Positions 1 to 8,916 of a stretch of 64,000 nt of DNA are shown here, in pieces (position 1 is the first letter of the stretch; every line of letters begins with the position of its first letter). Origin of the DNA: an uncultured Spirochaetia bacterium. Its GTDB lineage: Bacteria; Spirochaetota; Spirochaetia; CAKZLE01. A program made the position numbers and the translations under genes. The DNA lies in the NCBI GenBank assembly GCA_937125225.1, contig CAKZLE010000006.1, positions 1 through 64,000 of the forward strand, read 5' to 3'. The notes below the pieces were generated by a model, which had not been told where the DNA came from, searched no databases, and worked only from the letters and a program-made list of their open reading frames with translations.

Positions 1-740
<740 letters not shown>

Positions 741-928
741 ATTATTTATAGCATCCGAAGATGCTAATAACCATTTCTTGTTTTTCCCCTGTCTCCTCGC
801 TGACTCATTCTTTCGAATTCATCTTTAAATTGACTTAAGGACCCTTACGGTTCCTATTCTTCATCCTTCACTTTTCTTATTTCTCTGTCAAAAATCGTGC
901 GTCACTTAAGGTGTTTCCCTCAGTGCGC
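741..928 (-). other. rRNA operon leader with UUCG hairpin
   Basis: This is the transcribed leader between the predicted start near 928 and the mature 16S 5' end. Directly before the 16S, at 749-766, lies a perfect 7-bp hairpin TAGCATC-TTCG-GATGCTA with a stable cUUCGg tetraloop. It may help fold or process the precursor. I see no clear boxA antitermination sequence and no open reading frame with a ribosome-binding site here. Confidence 0.6.
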
Positions 929-934
929 TCGGTA

Positions 935-963
935 GTTATACCAAAACGACAATCTATTGTCAA
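935..963 (-). promoter_or_regulatory. Strong rRNA operon promoter
   Basis: On the minus strand a perfect -35 TTGACA (958-963) is separated by exactly 17 bp from a -10 TATAAC (935-940). The predicted start is near 928, about 190 nt before the 16S. The consensus quality and position fit a sigma-70 rrn promoter. Confidence 0.8.
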
Positions 964-1049
964 CAACCCTCATTTGTTTTTCCCCTTTTTTTTCATCCCA
1001 TGAGAGACCACAAAGAAAGAAACATGTACATTATGTTACTATATAAGCA

Positions 1050-1853
1050 TTAAGATTGAATACCTCGTTTAGCGGATATCAGAAGTTCTGCAAACTCGCA
1101 GAAGCCTTTCCCACCAATCTCATGTGACCCATAGGAGGGGAGATCATTCTCATCCCAATCAGCCGAGAAGAGGTCTCCTACACCAACAGAAAGTGGAAAG
1201 GTTTGAAACAGGGGAATGTCATTGCTAGAATCTCCACAATAGACACCACAATTACGCAACTCCTCTAGACTGATATGGTAATAGCTTTCCATGAACAGCT
1301 TAACCATGTCGAGTTTGTCATAGGTTCCGAACCAGCAATTCACATGTATAGAGGATACACCATAAGAGGCGCCCTCCTCTTCACAGATCTTTATTATCGA
1401 ATCGATTTTCTCTTTCTCAAGATAAGGGGGTTCACTGTGATGATCAAAGGCGATATCAAATACCCTACAAAATTGATCAGAGGATAGTTTACTGCCTGGA
1501 ACCTCTTGCAAGACTCTATTGACCAATCTCTCTGCCTTAAGGGTATACCCTTCTTTCTCTATACTCGGATGATAGAAGGTCCCCCTTCTTTGATCAACTT
1601 CAGTATAATATGCCAGAGCACCGCTTTCTGTGATCACAGCGTCGATCGGCCATTGACGAATATAGGTGTCAGCCCAACCAGCTGATCCACCAGTAACCGG
1701 GATAATAGTTATTCCTGACTCATGAAGACTCCATAGGACCTTCAGAGTCTGAGAATGGAGTTTCCCTTCAGTAGTTATCGTATCATCGACATCTGTCAGA
1801 AGGAATTTGATCTTTTGAAGTTCTATTTTAGGGATCTCGGTAATATGTCTCAT
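1050..1853 (-). CDS. HAD-superfamily (Cof/IIB-like) sugar-phosphate phosphatase
   Basis: This is a 267-residue soluble protein with the HAD motifs in order: motif I DVDDT (residues 21-25, nucleophile and acid/base aspartates), motif II VTGG (about 53-56), a motif III lysine near 180 and motif IV GDSSND (207-212). The large cap insertion between motifs II and III and the overall length fit the Cof/sucrose-phosphatase-like IIB group, which dephosphorylates sugar phosphates or other small phosphates. The substrate cannot be read from sequence. It is the last gene of the minus-strand run thrS-dedA-M32-pgsA-HAD, 9 bp after pgsA, so it is probably co-transcribed. Its Shine-Dalgarno is weak. Confidence 0.85.
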   Translation of the reverse strand: MRHITEIPKIELQKIKFLLTDVDDTITTEGKLHSQTLKVLWSLHESGITIIPVTGGSAGWADTYIRQWPIDAVITESGALAYYTEVDQRRGTFYHPSIEKEGYTLKAERLVNRVLQEVPGSKLSSDQFCRVFDIAFDHHSEPPYLEKEKIDSIIKICEEEGASYGVSSIHVNCWFGTYDKLDMVKLFMESYYHISLEELRNCGVYCGDSSNDIPLFQTFPLSVGVGDLFSADWDENDLPSYGSHEIGGKGFCEFAELLISAKRGIQS

Positions 1854-1862
1854 ACCAGAACG

Positions 1863-2453
1863 CTACCTTGTCATCCCAGAGAGTTTCGGAATCGCATTTC
1901 TCAAATAACTGAGAAATGAGAGTACTGATGCTACTGCTGCAAGAATAAAGATATAGGGCAATACCGTTCCATAAATAGCTAACCACCGAGGTGCCCCTTC
2001 GACCATACGTATCAGTACGGAATAAAGAATCCCCAAGATAGCAGATATCGCATAAAGGACCGCTTTGAACTTTCCCCAGATAGAGGCTGCCATAGCAACA
2101 CCCTCTCCCATGAGTATCATCCTAAGGAAAGTCACACCCAGTTCTCGATACAGAATGATAAGGAATACCCATAACGGCATGATCGATGAGAAAGCGAGAC
2201 AGACAAAGTATGTCATCCTACTCAAGACATCAGAGAAAGGATCAAGAACCTTCCCCAGATCGGTGACCATATGGTATTTTCGTGCAATTATCCCATCAAG
2301 CAAATCACTTCCCTCAATGAGAATATAGACTATGATCAACAACCAAGTCATTAAAGTCTGGTCTACCCCAGTCCATTGTGGCAAGAAATATATAATGAAG
2401 AAGAGAGGTGCCATAAACAATCTACTCACAGTAATCTTATTCGGTATATTCAT
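1863..2453 (-). CDS. pgsA: CDP-alcohol phosphatidyltransferase, PgsA-like
   Basis: This 196-residue integral membrane enzyme carries the full CDP-alcohol phosphotransferase signature D-x2-D-G-x2-A-R-x8-G-x3-D-x3-D at residues 50-75, which binds the metal and CDP-diacylglycerol. Size and membrane pattern fit PgsA, which makes phosphatidylglycerophosphate from CDP-diacylglycerol and glycerol-3-phosphate. A related head-group transferase cannot be excluded. The ATG at 2453 was chosen because AAGGAG lies 6-7 nt before it. A longer in-frame start at 2525 would overlap the upstream peptidase and lacks such a site. The start codon lies just downstream of the peptidase stop, indicating tight coupling. 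Confidence 0.85.
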   Translation of the reverse strand: MNIPNKITVSRLFMAPLFFIIYFLPQWTGVDQTLMTWLLIIVYILIEGSDLLDGIIARKYHMVTDLGKVLDPFSDVLSRMTYFVCLAFSSIMPLWVFLIILYRELGVTFLRMILMGEGVAMAASIWGKFKAVLYAISAILGILYSVLIRMVEGAPRWLAIYGTVLPYIFILAAVASVLSFLSYLRNAIPKLSGMTR

Positions 2454-2463
2454 AAGAAGCTCC

Positions 2464-3969
2464 TTACCACTTGTAAATGGCTTTATATTTTGACCAGAGA
2501 TATTCGATAAAATAGGAGGAGTCAAGTTCTTGCCCAGTGATCATTTTCAATAGATCTTCTGGGGTATAGATACTCCCCTTGAGGTATACCTCTCGGTTCA
2601 ACCAGAGAGAGGCATCATTGAGATTCCCTTCAGAGAATTGAGTCACAGTTTCAGGTACTTGTTTAACCAATTCATGATAGATCTGTGCTCCATAGAGATT
2701 TCCTAATGCATAGGTAGGAAAGTACCCAATCAATCCCGCTGACCAATGAATATCCTGAAGCACCCCGTTCTGAGGACCATCTGGGATTATTCCTAAATAC
2801 TCTTCCGATAGAGTATTCCAGGCCTCTGGAAGATCTTTCACGGCTAGAGAACCTTCGATAAGCTGCTTCTCAAGCTCATAACGCATGATTATATGAAGAT
2901 TATAGGTCACCTCATCGGCGTTCACCCTGATAAAGGAGGATTCAACCTTATTGACACCTCTAACAAAGCTCTCTTTAGATATCCCCTCCAACTGTTCGGG
3001 AAATAACCTTTTGAAGATTGGGAAGTAGTGCGTCCAGAAGGCATCGGATCTTCCGATGATATTCTCCCATAATCTTGACTGACTCTCATGGATTGCCATC
3101 GAGACTCCCTCTCCAAGGGCTGTTCCTCGCGTCTTGCTGTTGGAAGCGCCCAACTCATATAATCCATGTCCACCCTCATGTATAGTACTGAAGAGTGGTG
3201 AACTCACTGAAGGTTCATCATATCGTGTTGTGATCCGTACATCATCAGCGCCAACAGTCGTAGTGAAGGGGTGCACCGCTTCACACATCTGAGCACGTTG
3301 AAAATCAAAGCCCATATCATGAAGTATTTCTCTTCCAAAACGGTCCTGTTTTTCTTTGGGATATTTCTTATAGAGAAATGAATCATCAATAGTTTCGCAT
3401 GCTCTGATCTTATCCATTAACGAGACGACCTCATGCTTCAAAGGGGTAAACAAGGCATCTATTCTTGCTACCGTCATTCCTGGCTCATAATGATTCAATA
3501 ATGCATTGTAGGGATGATCTATATACCCCACAGTATCAGCATAGACCCTTTTAAGTTCTATGATCTTCTCCAGATAGGGTTCGAACTCTTTGAAATTATT
3601 ATTCTTTCGAGCAAAGACCCAGGCATTCTGTCCTTTCGACTCTGCATCACTCAGCTGTAGGATCAATGACTTTGGCACCTTGACCGCATCATCATACTCT
3701 TTACGATAGATCCTAATTAAAGCTCTCTGAGCATCTGTGACAGCTAGTTTGCCCTCTTCAATCGCACTGAGGGCAGCCCCCATCTCTGCAGATGACTTCA
3801 AATCATGAATATACCCCTTAAGCAAAGAGATCTGTTCTGATCTCCCATCGATACCATCAGGGGGCATCTGCGTCTCTTCATCCCATTCTAATAATGCTGC
3901 TGTTTGCTCAAGCAGCACGAGTTCCTTATCTATCTGATATAGGATATCCCAACTGGATTCTTTTTCCAT
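2464..3969 (-). CDS. Carboxypeptidase Taq family metallopeptidase (M32)
   Basis: This 501-residue cytosolic zinc carboxypeptidase removes C-terminal amino acids from peptides. The zinc site HEGGH is at residues 264-268, followed about 30 residues later by the family motif HESQSR, whose Glu supplies the third ligand. Length and lack of a signal peptide fit the M32 family. The ATG at 3969 is preceded by AGGAG at 8 nt. A GTG at 3978 is also in frame, but the Shine-Dalgarno would then touch the start codon. The gene follows dedA with a short gap and precedes pgsA. Confidence 0.93.
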   Translation of the reverse strand: MEKESSWDILYQIDKELVLLEQTAALLEWDEETQMPPDGIDGRSEQISLLKGYIHDLKSSAEMGAALSAIEEGKLAVTDAQRALIRIYRKEYDDAVKVPKSLILQLSDAESKGQNAWVFARKNNNFKEFEPYLEKIIELKRVYADTVGYIDHPYNALLNHYEPGMTVARIDALFTPLKHEVVSLMDKIRACETIDDSFLYKKYPKEKQDRFGREILHDMGFDFQRAQMCEAVHPFTTTVGADDVRITTRYDEPSVSSPLFSTIHEGGHGLYELGASNSKTRGTALGEGVSMAIHESQSRLWENIIGRSDAFWTHYFPIFKRLFPEQLEGISKESFVRGVNKVESSFIRVNADEVTYNLHIIMRYELEKQLIEGSLAVKDLPEAWNTLSEEYLGIIPDGPQNGVLQDIHWSAGLIGYFPTYALGNLYGAQIYHELVKQVPETVTQFSEGNLNDASLWLNREVYLKGSIYTPEDLLKMITGQELDSSYFIEYLWSKYKAIYKW

Positions 3970-3974
3970 ATATA

Positions 3975-4601
3975 TCACTCCTGTGATTTCATAGCTTTCT
4001 GCCAGATAATATAACCAAAAGTTCCCAAAACAACAAAGATAATCACTGAATACTTGAAAACCCCCAAAACAGACGTGGCAGTCGATCCATAATGATGAAC
4101 AGTGAAGAATAACAGGCCTGTGGTCAAAGCAACTCCAAGAATATCATACAGGAGGTAGGTTATATAGGGGATTCTCACGAATCCTACACTCATATGAAGA
4201 ATATTCCTAAATCCGAAGGGGAGATACCTACCGACAATCAACAGGAGAGCAGGATGTCTCTGCGAATGATCTTTTATCCAGGATCTGCGTCTATGGTATC
4301 TGATATAATGTCTTTCTCTTGATGGGGAGTACTGTGATCTTCGATAGAATCTGTTTTCTATAACTGGTTCAATGACCCTGCCGAACCAGTAAGAGACCTG
4401 ATCTCCTGCATAAGCTCCCAACAATACCGCGGAAGCTAACTGCAGGGTCATCTCAGGATGAGCAGCAGCAAGAGATGCTGCTGCTATATTCAGCAAGTCT
4501 TCAGATATGGGGACATTAGCTCCTGCAATAAGAAGCAGGACAAAGATCAGATAGGGAGCTAGTGTCATATGGGACTGTATTAATAGTTCTATCCCTTCCA
4601 T
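3975..4601 (-). CDS. DedA/VTT-domain membrane protein
   Basis: This is a 208-residue multi-spanning inner-membrane protein. The central VTT region includes GRYLPFGFRN (about 124-133), matching the conserved G-R-x-x-P-x-x-R motif of DedA proteins, and the hydrophobic N-terminal re-entrant segment carries an acidic pair (SED). DedA proteins support membrane homeostasis, and several are lipid-carrier or phospholipid transporters; the substrate here is unknown. A GAGG sequence precedes the ATG by about 4 nt. It sits between thrS and the M32 peptidase, in the same run as pgsA, so a membrane lipid role fits the context. Confidence 0.82.
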   Translation of the reverse strand: MEGIELLIQSHMTLAPYLIFVLLLIAGANVPISEDLLNIAAASLAAAHPEMTLQLASAVLLGAYAGDQVSYWFGRVIEPVIENRFYRRSQYSPSRERHYIRYHRRRSWIKDHSQRHPALLLIVGRYLPFGFRNILHMSVGFVRIPYITYLLYDILGVALTTGLLFFTVHHYGSTATSVLGVFKYSVIIFVVLGTFGYIIWQKAMKSQE

Positions 4602-4621
4602 ATTGCCTCATGCTAAGAGGA

Positions 4622-6364
4622 TTATAAGTCCTCTTTCTTCTCAACTTTCTCCTGCAGAAACTCAACAAAGTCAGTAACAGGTATACCATTCTCCTGTTTT
4701 CCGCTTCGATAACGGCAGGAAACGGCGTTATTCTCAGCTTCCTTCTCTCCAAGGATGAGCATATAGGGAATCTTCTCTTTCTGAGCCTTTCGAATCTTAG
4801 CATTCATTCTATCATTACTCAGATCAACTGAGACCCTGAACCCCTCCTCTTTCAAGAGCATCTCTATCTTCTGACCATAATCATTGAATGGTTCAGCGAC
4901 AGGTATGATCCTCACCTGCTCAGCTGCAAGCCATGGAGGGAATGCCCCGGCATAATGTTCGAGGAGTACTCCGAAGAATCTCTCGATCGAACCAAGTAGA
5001 GCCCTATGGATCACGAAGGGTTGTTTCTCCACACCATCAGTATCCACAAAGGTCATCTTGAATCGTTCAGGGAGATTGAAGTCGAATTGCACAGTCGAAA
5101 GTTGCCATTGTCTTCCAAGAGCATCTTTGATCTTCAAGTCGATCTTCGGTCCGTAGAATGCTCCACCACCTTCATCAACCTGGTATTCTAACCCTTCAGC
5201 CTCAATAGCCTTTCTTAAGGACTCTGTAGCAGCATCCCATTTGGACTTCTCTCCTACACTCTTCTCCGGTTGCGTAGAGAGGTAGGCACTGATATCGGTA
5301 AAACCAAAGGATCTGAGCATAAATAGTGAAAATCTCAATACTTCTAGGATCTCACCTTCCATCTGTTCAGGAGTACATATGATATGAGCGTCATCCTGAG
5401 TAAATCCTCGAACTCGCAAGAGTCCATGGAGCGCGCCCGAATTCTCGTATCTATAAACAGTCCCAAGTTCAGCCCATCTGCAGGGGAGATCTCGGTAGGA
5501 ATGTTTTGTATTGTTGTAGATCATGATATGAAAAGGGCAATTCATTGGTTTTGCATAATAGTCGGCCTTATCCATGACCATAGCCGGATACATTCCCTCT
5601 TTATAGAAATCGAGGTGTCCAGAAGTCTCCCATAACCATGATTTTCCTACATGAGGAGTACTGACCATCTCATAGCCATTCTTATAATGCTCTGCTCTCC
5701 AGAAGTCTTCGATCGCCAGCTTGATTCTTGCACCTTTAGGATGCCAATAGACAAGTCCTGGACCAGCCTCTTCATGCAATGAGAACAGATCTAGTTCTTT
5801 TCCTAGCTTCCTATGATCTCGCTTCTCGACATCTTCGAGATGTTTCAGATAGAGTCTCAATTCTTTTGGGTTTGCCCAAGCGGTACCATAGATTCTTGTG
5901 AGCATTGGATTGGTCTCTTTCCCTCTCCAATAGGCTCCAGCTATAGAAAGAAGCTTGAAAGCCTGAGGATTCAACTGCTGTGTCGATTCCATATGCGGAC
6001 CTCTACAGAGGTCAGTAAAAGCTCCCTGATTATAAACTGACACCTCATCATCCTCAGGGATAGCCTTGATAAGTTCGAGTTTGTAAACCTGATCTGCGAA
6101 CATCTCCTGTGCCTCTGCACGGGTGACGACTTTTCGAACGAACTCTTTCTTCTCTCCAATGATCCTCTTCATTCGAGAAGTGATCTCTTCGAGGTCATCG
6201 GGTATAAGCTGTCTAGGAAGGTCGAAGTCATAATAGAACCCATTATCTATCGAAGGTCCAATAGCTATCTGTGCTGCAGGGAACATCTCCAAAACAGCTT
6301 CAGCCATCACATGAGCCATTGAATGACGGATCTTATGTAATTTCTCATCGTTATCTTTTGCCAT
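4622..6364 (-). CDS. thrS: Threonyl-tRNA synthetase lacking the TGS domain
   Basis: This 580-residue class II synthetase attaches threonine to tRNA-Thr. The protein begins almost directly at the N2 editing domain (HSMAH near residue 14, DLCRGPH near 117). It then has the catalytic core with motif 2 (RYENSG-x5-GLLRVRGFTQDDAH) and the zinc ligand region MNCPFH, and ends with the anticodon-binding domain. E. coli ThrRS is 642 residues; the missing part corresponds to the roughly 60-residue TGS domain. AGGAG lies 7 nt before the ATG at 6364, and no upstream in-frame TGS-like coding sequence is seen. Expression is probably controlled by the T-box leader directly upstream, and the downstream genes may share that control. 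Confidence 0.97.
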   Translation of the reverse strand: MAKDNDEKLHKIRHSMAHVMAEAVLEMFPAAQIAIGPSIDNGFYYDFDLPRQLIPDDLEEITSRMKRIIGEKKEFVRKVVTRAEAQEMFADQVYKLELIKAIPEDDEVSVYNQGAFTDLCRGPHMESTQQLNPQAFKLLSIAGAYWRGKETNPMLTRIYGTAWANPKELRLYLKHLEDVEKRDHRKLGKELDLFSLHEEAGPGLVYWHPKGARIKLAIEDFWRAEHYKNGYEMVSTPHVGKSWLWETSGHLDFYKEGMYPAMVMDKADYYAKPMNCPFHIMIYNNTKHSYRDLPCRWAELGTVYRYENSGALHGLLRVRGFTQDDAHIICTPEQMEGEILEVLRFSLFMLRSFGFTDISAYLSTQPEKSVGEKSKWDAATESLRKAIEAEGLEYQVDEGGGAFYGPKIDLKIKDALGRQWQLSTVQFDFNLPERFKMTFVDTDGVEKQPFVIHRALLGSIERFFGVLLEHYAGAFPPWLAAEQVRIIPVAEPFNDYGQKIEMLLKEEGFRVSVDLSNDRMNAKIRKAQKEKIPYMLILGEKEAENNAVSCRYRSGKQENGIPVTDFVEFLQEKVEKKEDL

Positions 6365-6386
6365 AATCTACTCCTTCTGGTCAAAT

Positions 6387-6478
6387 AAAAAAAACCCTTA
6401 TACCAGACGTCCTATACACAAACGCACATCTGATACATTGTAACAGAGAACATGTGTAAGGACGAAACGTATAAAGGT
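6387..6478 (-). terminator. T-box regulated intrinsic terminator
   Basis: The 5' arm ACCTTTATAC (6469-6478) pairs with GTATAAGGGT (6394-6403) with one G-U pair. An inner stem CGTCCTTACACA / TGTGTATAGGACG extends the hairpin. Eight U residues follow (6387-6394), shortly before the thrS ribosome-binding site. Confidence 0.85.
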
Positions 6479-6707
6479 TCTCTCTATACCGCTCCGCGGT
6501 TCCACCTTACTTCCTTAATGGAATACCAAAAGGCTCTTAATTTACTCATTCACGCAGAGATCACGTCGCAGTCTACTCTCACCTTTATGGGATTTCGGTC
6601 CGAAGCTCAGGAGGGGTTTTCAAAAGTGCTCATCCAAACATCTTCCAGCCTAGGGATGTTCTCTCTTAACCGAATTCACAGCTCTCTACTCGTCTCCATC
6701 ATAGCCT
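6387..6707 (-). promoter_or_regulatory. T-box riboswitch leader of thrS
   Basis: Reading the minus strand, the leader holds the T-box sequence AAGGTGGAACCGCG (6495-6508), which pairs with the uncharged tRNA acceptor end. Further upstream is Stem I material including GGAGACGAGTAGA (about 6688-6700), resembling the conserved AG-bulge/GA-motif region. The T-box AAGG can pair with CCTT at about 6474-6477 to form the antiterminator. That same segment is the 5' arm of the terminator at 6387-6478, so the two folds exclude each other. A candidate specifier codon is ACU (Thr) at 6625-6627 in GAGCACTTTTG, but I have not folded Stem I fully. An open reading frame on the opposite strand here is a shadow. 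Confidence 0.9.
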
Positions 6708-6713
6708 ATAGGA

Positions 6714-6744
6714 ATACTATCGTGAAACGGGAAGCTTTTGTCAA
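6714..6744 (-). promoter_or_regulatory. thrS T-box leader promoter
   Basis: On the minus strand TTGACA (6739-6744) is followed by TAGTAT (6714-6719) with a 19-bp spacer; GATAGT at 17 bp is an alternative. The start would fall near 6707, just ahead of T-box Stem I. Confidence 0.55.
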
Positions 6745-6794
6745 CAAGAATATATCTTATTAAGGTCTCTCTTTAAAAAAGTTTTAAAACCTGC

Positions 6795-6823
6795 TTGACA
6801 AGATATATTTTTATCGATATAAA
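6795..6823 (+). promoter_or_regulatory. Promoter of the iron alcohol dehydrogenase with ATCGATA operator candidate
   Basis: A perfect TTGACA (6795-6800) lies 17 bp from TATAAA (6818-6823). The spacer and -10 contain TTTTATCGATATA, the reverse complement of TATATCGATAAAA, which also occurs inside the adhE promoter at 21107-21119. A repressor at this site would block RNA polymerase. Confidence 0.7.
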
Positions 6824-6854
6824 TTTACTTATTAAATATTAACGGGAGGACACT

Positions 6855-8000
6855 ATGAGTGTTAATGCATTCTCTGTTCCAAGAAATATCGTATATGGCG
6901 AAGGGTCCCTGGCTAAACTTTCAGAACTTACCGGCAAGAAGGCAGTATTAGTCACTGGTGGTAACTCAATGAAAAAGTTCGGCTTCCTTGATGAAGCTAA
7001 GAGCCTATTGGAGAAGGCAGGAATTGAAACTGCCATCATTGATGGAGTAGAACCAAATCCATCAGTAGAGACAGTCAGAAGAGGATCTGAAGAGATGCTC
7101 GCCTTTGAACCAGAGTGGATAATCGCTATTGGTGGTGGATCTGCTTTAGATGCCGCAAAGGTCATGTGGTGCTTCTATGAACACCCTGAACTATCTTTTG
7201 AAGACATCATCACACCGGGAAGCATGCCTACCTTAAGAAACAAGGCGAAGTTCATCGCTATCCCATCAACTAGTGGTACGGCCTCTGAGATCACCGCATT
7301 CTCTGTAATCACAGATACTGCAGCTCATATCAAATACCCTATAGTCTCAGGTGAGATGGTTCCAGACCTCGCTATCCTCGACCCGGCACTTCCAATGAAG
7401 ATGCCAGCTCATATCACCGCAAACACAGGAATGGATGTCATGGCGCATGCCGTTGAGGCCGTTGCTTCGATAGCCGCTACCTCTTTTACATCTCCCTATG
7501 CAGTAGAGGCTATTAAACTGGTCTTCGCAAACTTGGAGACTGCCTATTCAGCTCCTGAGAATATGGAGGCGAGGACTGCTATGCATAATGCTTCAGCCCT
7601 TGCAGGAATGGCTTTTACCAATGCGTCACTCGGATTAGTACACTCTCTCGCTCATAAGATTGGTGGAGAGTTTGGTGTGACTCATGGTCTAGCAAATGCC
7701 ATCCTCCTTCCCTATATCATCGAATTCAACAAGCAGTTCACTGATGCCTATGCTCAGGTAGAGGAACTACTTGGAATCGATTGTATTGAAGCTGAGATTC
7801 GAACACTAAATGCAAAGCTAAATATACCTGAAACATTCAAGACCTGTGATGAGGTAGATTTCTCAGAAGAGAAGTTCAATACTGTTCTTGATAGAATGAG
7901 TGTGAATGCTCTTGCAGACCCCTGTACCCTTACGAATCCAGGGACGCCTACAGTAGAGGATGTTAAAGCGATCTATATGGTAGCCTATAATGGAAAATAG
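6855..8000 (+). CDS. Iron-containing alcohol dehydrogenase
   Basis: This 381-residue soluble group III alcohol dehydrogenase reduces aldehydes to alcohols with NAD(P)H. The N-terminal dinucleotide-binding half has the GGGSALDAAK motif near residues 95-104. The metal-binding half has GMDVMAHAVEA (Asp and His ligands near 195-200), HSLAHKIGG (near 265) and THGLANA (near 279), giving the full Asp/His/His/His iron set. It resembles butanol dehydrogenase-like enzymes and the C-terminal domain of AdhE. A GGGAGGA sequence precedes the ATG. The gene is monocistronic, with its own promoter and a strong terminator, and shares an operator-like sequence with adhE, so redox control is likely. Confidence 0.93.
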   Translation: MSVNAFSVPRNIVYGEGSLAKLSELTGKKAVLVTGGNSMKKFGFLDEAKSLLEKAGIETAIIDGVEPNPSVETVRRGSEEMLAFEPEWIIAIGGGSALDAAKVMWCFYEHPELSFEDIITPGSMPTLRNKAKFIAIPSTSGTASEITAFSVITDTAAHIKYPIVSGEMVPDLAILDPALPMKMPAHITANTGMDVMAHAVEAVASIAATSFTSPYAVEAIKLVFANLETAYSAPENMEARTAMHNASALAGMAFTNASLGLVHSLAHKIGGEFGVTHGLANAILLPYIIEFNKQFTDAYAQVEELLGIDCIEAEIRTLNAKLNIPETFKTCDEVDFSEEKFNTVLDRMSVNALADPCTLTNPGTPTVEDVKAIYMVAYNGK

Positions 8001-8058
8001 ATCATGCAACCCCGAATCCTGTATGATTTCTATAACATAATATAGTCCCATACCTTTT

Positions 8059-8099
8059 CAGAGCGTACATCCCCCAAAAATGTACGCTCTGTTTTCTTT
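8059..8099 (+). terminator. Intrinsic terminator after the alcohol dehydrogenase
   Basis: A perfect 12-bp stem (CAGAGCGTACAT / ATGTACGCTCTG) with a 9-nt loop is followed by GTTTTCTTT. Confidence 0.9.
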
Positions 8100-8111
8100 A
8101 GTGGTTAATCC

Positions 8112-8140
8112 TTGCATATCTATCTTTTTTGAATTACCCT
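8112..8140 (+). promoter_or_regulatory. Candidate promoter of the GntR gene, placing the start at the ATG
   Basis: TTGCAT (8112-8117) is separated by 17 bp from TACCCT (8135-8140), a TAnnnT-type -10. Transcription would start about 7 nt later, at the ATG at 8147, and no Shine-Dalgarno is present. This suggests a leaderless mRNA. Confidence 0.45.
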
Positions 8141-8146
8141 AGTCCC

Positions 8147-8809
8147 ATGAATTTAAAGACGGGGAAAATCATCTCCACTATCAAAGATCAAGTATATGAA
8201 GTGTTGAAAGAGAATATCCTGAATGGATCTTTACAACCAGGTGAACGTATTCAGGAAGTACAGATCGCAGAAAAACTCAATGTGAGTAGATCACCCGTTC
8301 GAAACGCAATCAATAAACTTGTGGGGGAAGGACTTCTCGAAAGTATTCCAAACAAGTGTGTTTGTGTTAGAAGATTCTCTGATCGAGAGATCATTGAATC
8401 CTATGAATTCAGATTGATCATTGAAAAATTCGCTATCGAAAAGATCTGTGATCATATGACAATAGATATGGAAAAAAATCTTATTCGGTTCAGGGATAGA
8501 TTCAAAGATACCGCCAATTTCGTACAGATGAATGAGTATCTACTAATTGATGCTGAATTTCATAATTACATAGTCAGTGAATCAGGAAATAATGTGATAC
8601 ATGAAGCTCTCGATAAAGTATCTATGATGATAAGTCCTTTTAGGATTCTCGCTCTCTCAAGAGAGAAACGGTTTTATGAATCTGTTGATGAACACACTAA
8701 AATCATAGAAGGGATCCTTTCACAAAACAAACAACAGGCACTTATTGCTTGTGAAACACACCTTTCTCTAGCAAAAGAAGAAATTCTCAAACACCTATCC
8801 ACGAGATAA
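8147..8809 (+). CDS. GntR/FadR-family (FCD) transcriptional regulator
   Basis: This 220-residue regulator has an N-terminal winged helix (about residues 12-75) with the GntR pattern LQPGERIQEVQIAEKLNVSRSPVRNAINKL. An all-helical FCD effector domain follows (about 85-215) with Asp/His metal-site residues (DAEFHNYIV, EHTKII). FCD proteins usually sense carboxylates or sugar acids. It lies just upstream of the racemase/dehydratase/permease operon, whose promoter holds a palindrome containing ATGTATACAT, a GntR-type site. It is therefore inferred to be the local regulator of that operon. The ATG at 8147 is preferred over the TTG at 8129, since neither has a Shine-Dalgarno and the promoter points to a leaderless start. 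Confidence 0.88.
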   Translation: MNLKTGKIISTIKDQVYEVLKENILNGSLQPGERIQEVQIAEKLNVSRSPVRNAINKLVGEGLLESIPNKCVCVRRFSDREIIESYEFRLIIEKFAIEKICDHMTIDMEKNLIRFRDRFKDTANFVQMNEYLLIDAEFHNYIVSESGNNVIHEALDKVSMMISPFRILALSREKRFYESVDEHTKIIEGILSQNKQQALIACETHLSLAKEEILKHLSTR

Positions 8810-8851
8810 ACTCCTACCCAAAATTAGCATCTGAAGAAAAATAAAAAAAAT

Positions 8852-8905
8852 TTGACATGCAATCTCGTCTATGTATAATGTATACATAACACATAATACA
8901 TAGAC
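8852..8905 (+). promoter_or_regulatory. Promoter and palindromic operator of the larA-like operon
   Basis: TTGACA (8852-8857) and TATAAT (8874-8879) are 16 bp apart. A perfect 10-bp inverted repeat, GTCTATGTAT (8867-8876) and ATACATAGAC (8896-8905), straddles the -10 and start region. Between its arms sits the perfect palindrome ATGTATACAT (8878-8887). This layout fits repression by the neighbouring GntR-family protein. Confidence 0.75.
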
Positions 8906-8916
8906 AGGAATGAATA

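Noticed and set aside
6452-6763. 103-codon plus-strand reading frame before the alcohol dehydrogenase
   Set aside because: It is the antisense of the T-box leader, whose structured sequence happens to lack stops; no ribosome-binding site.
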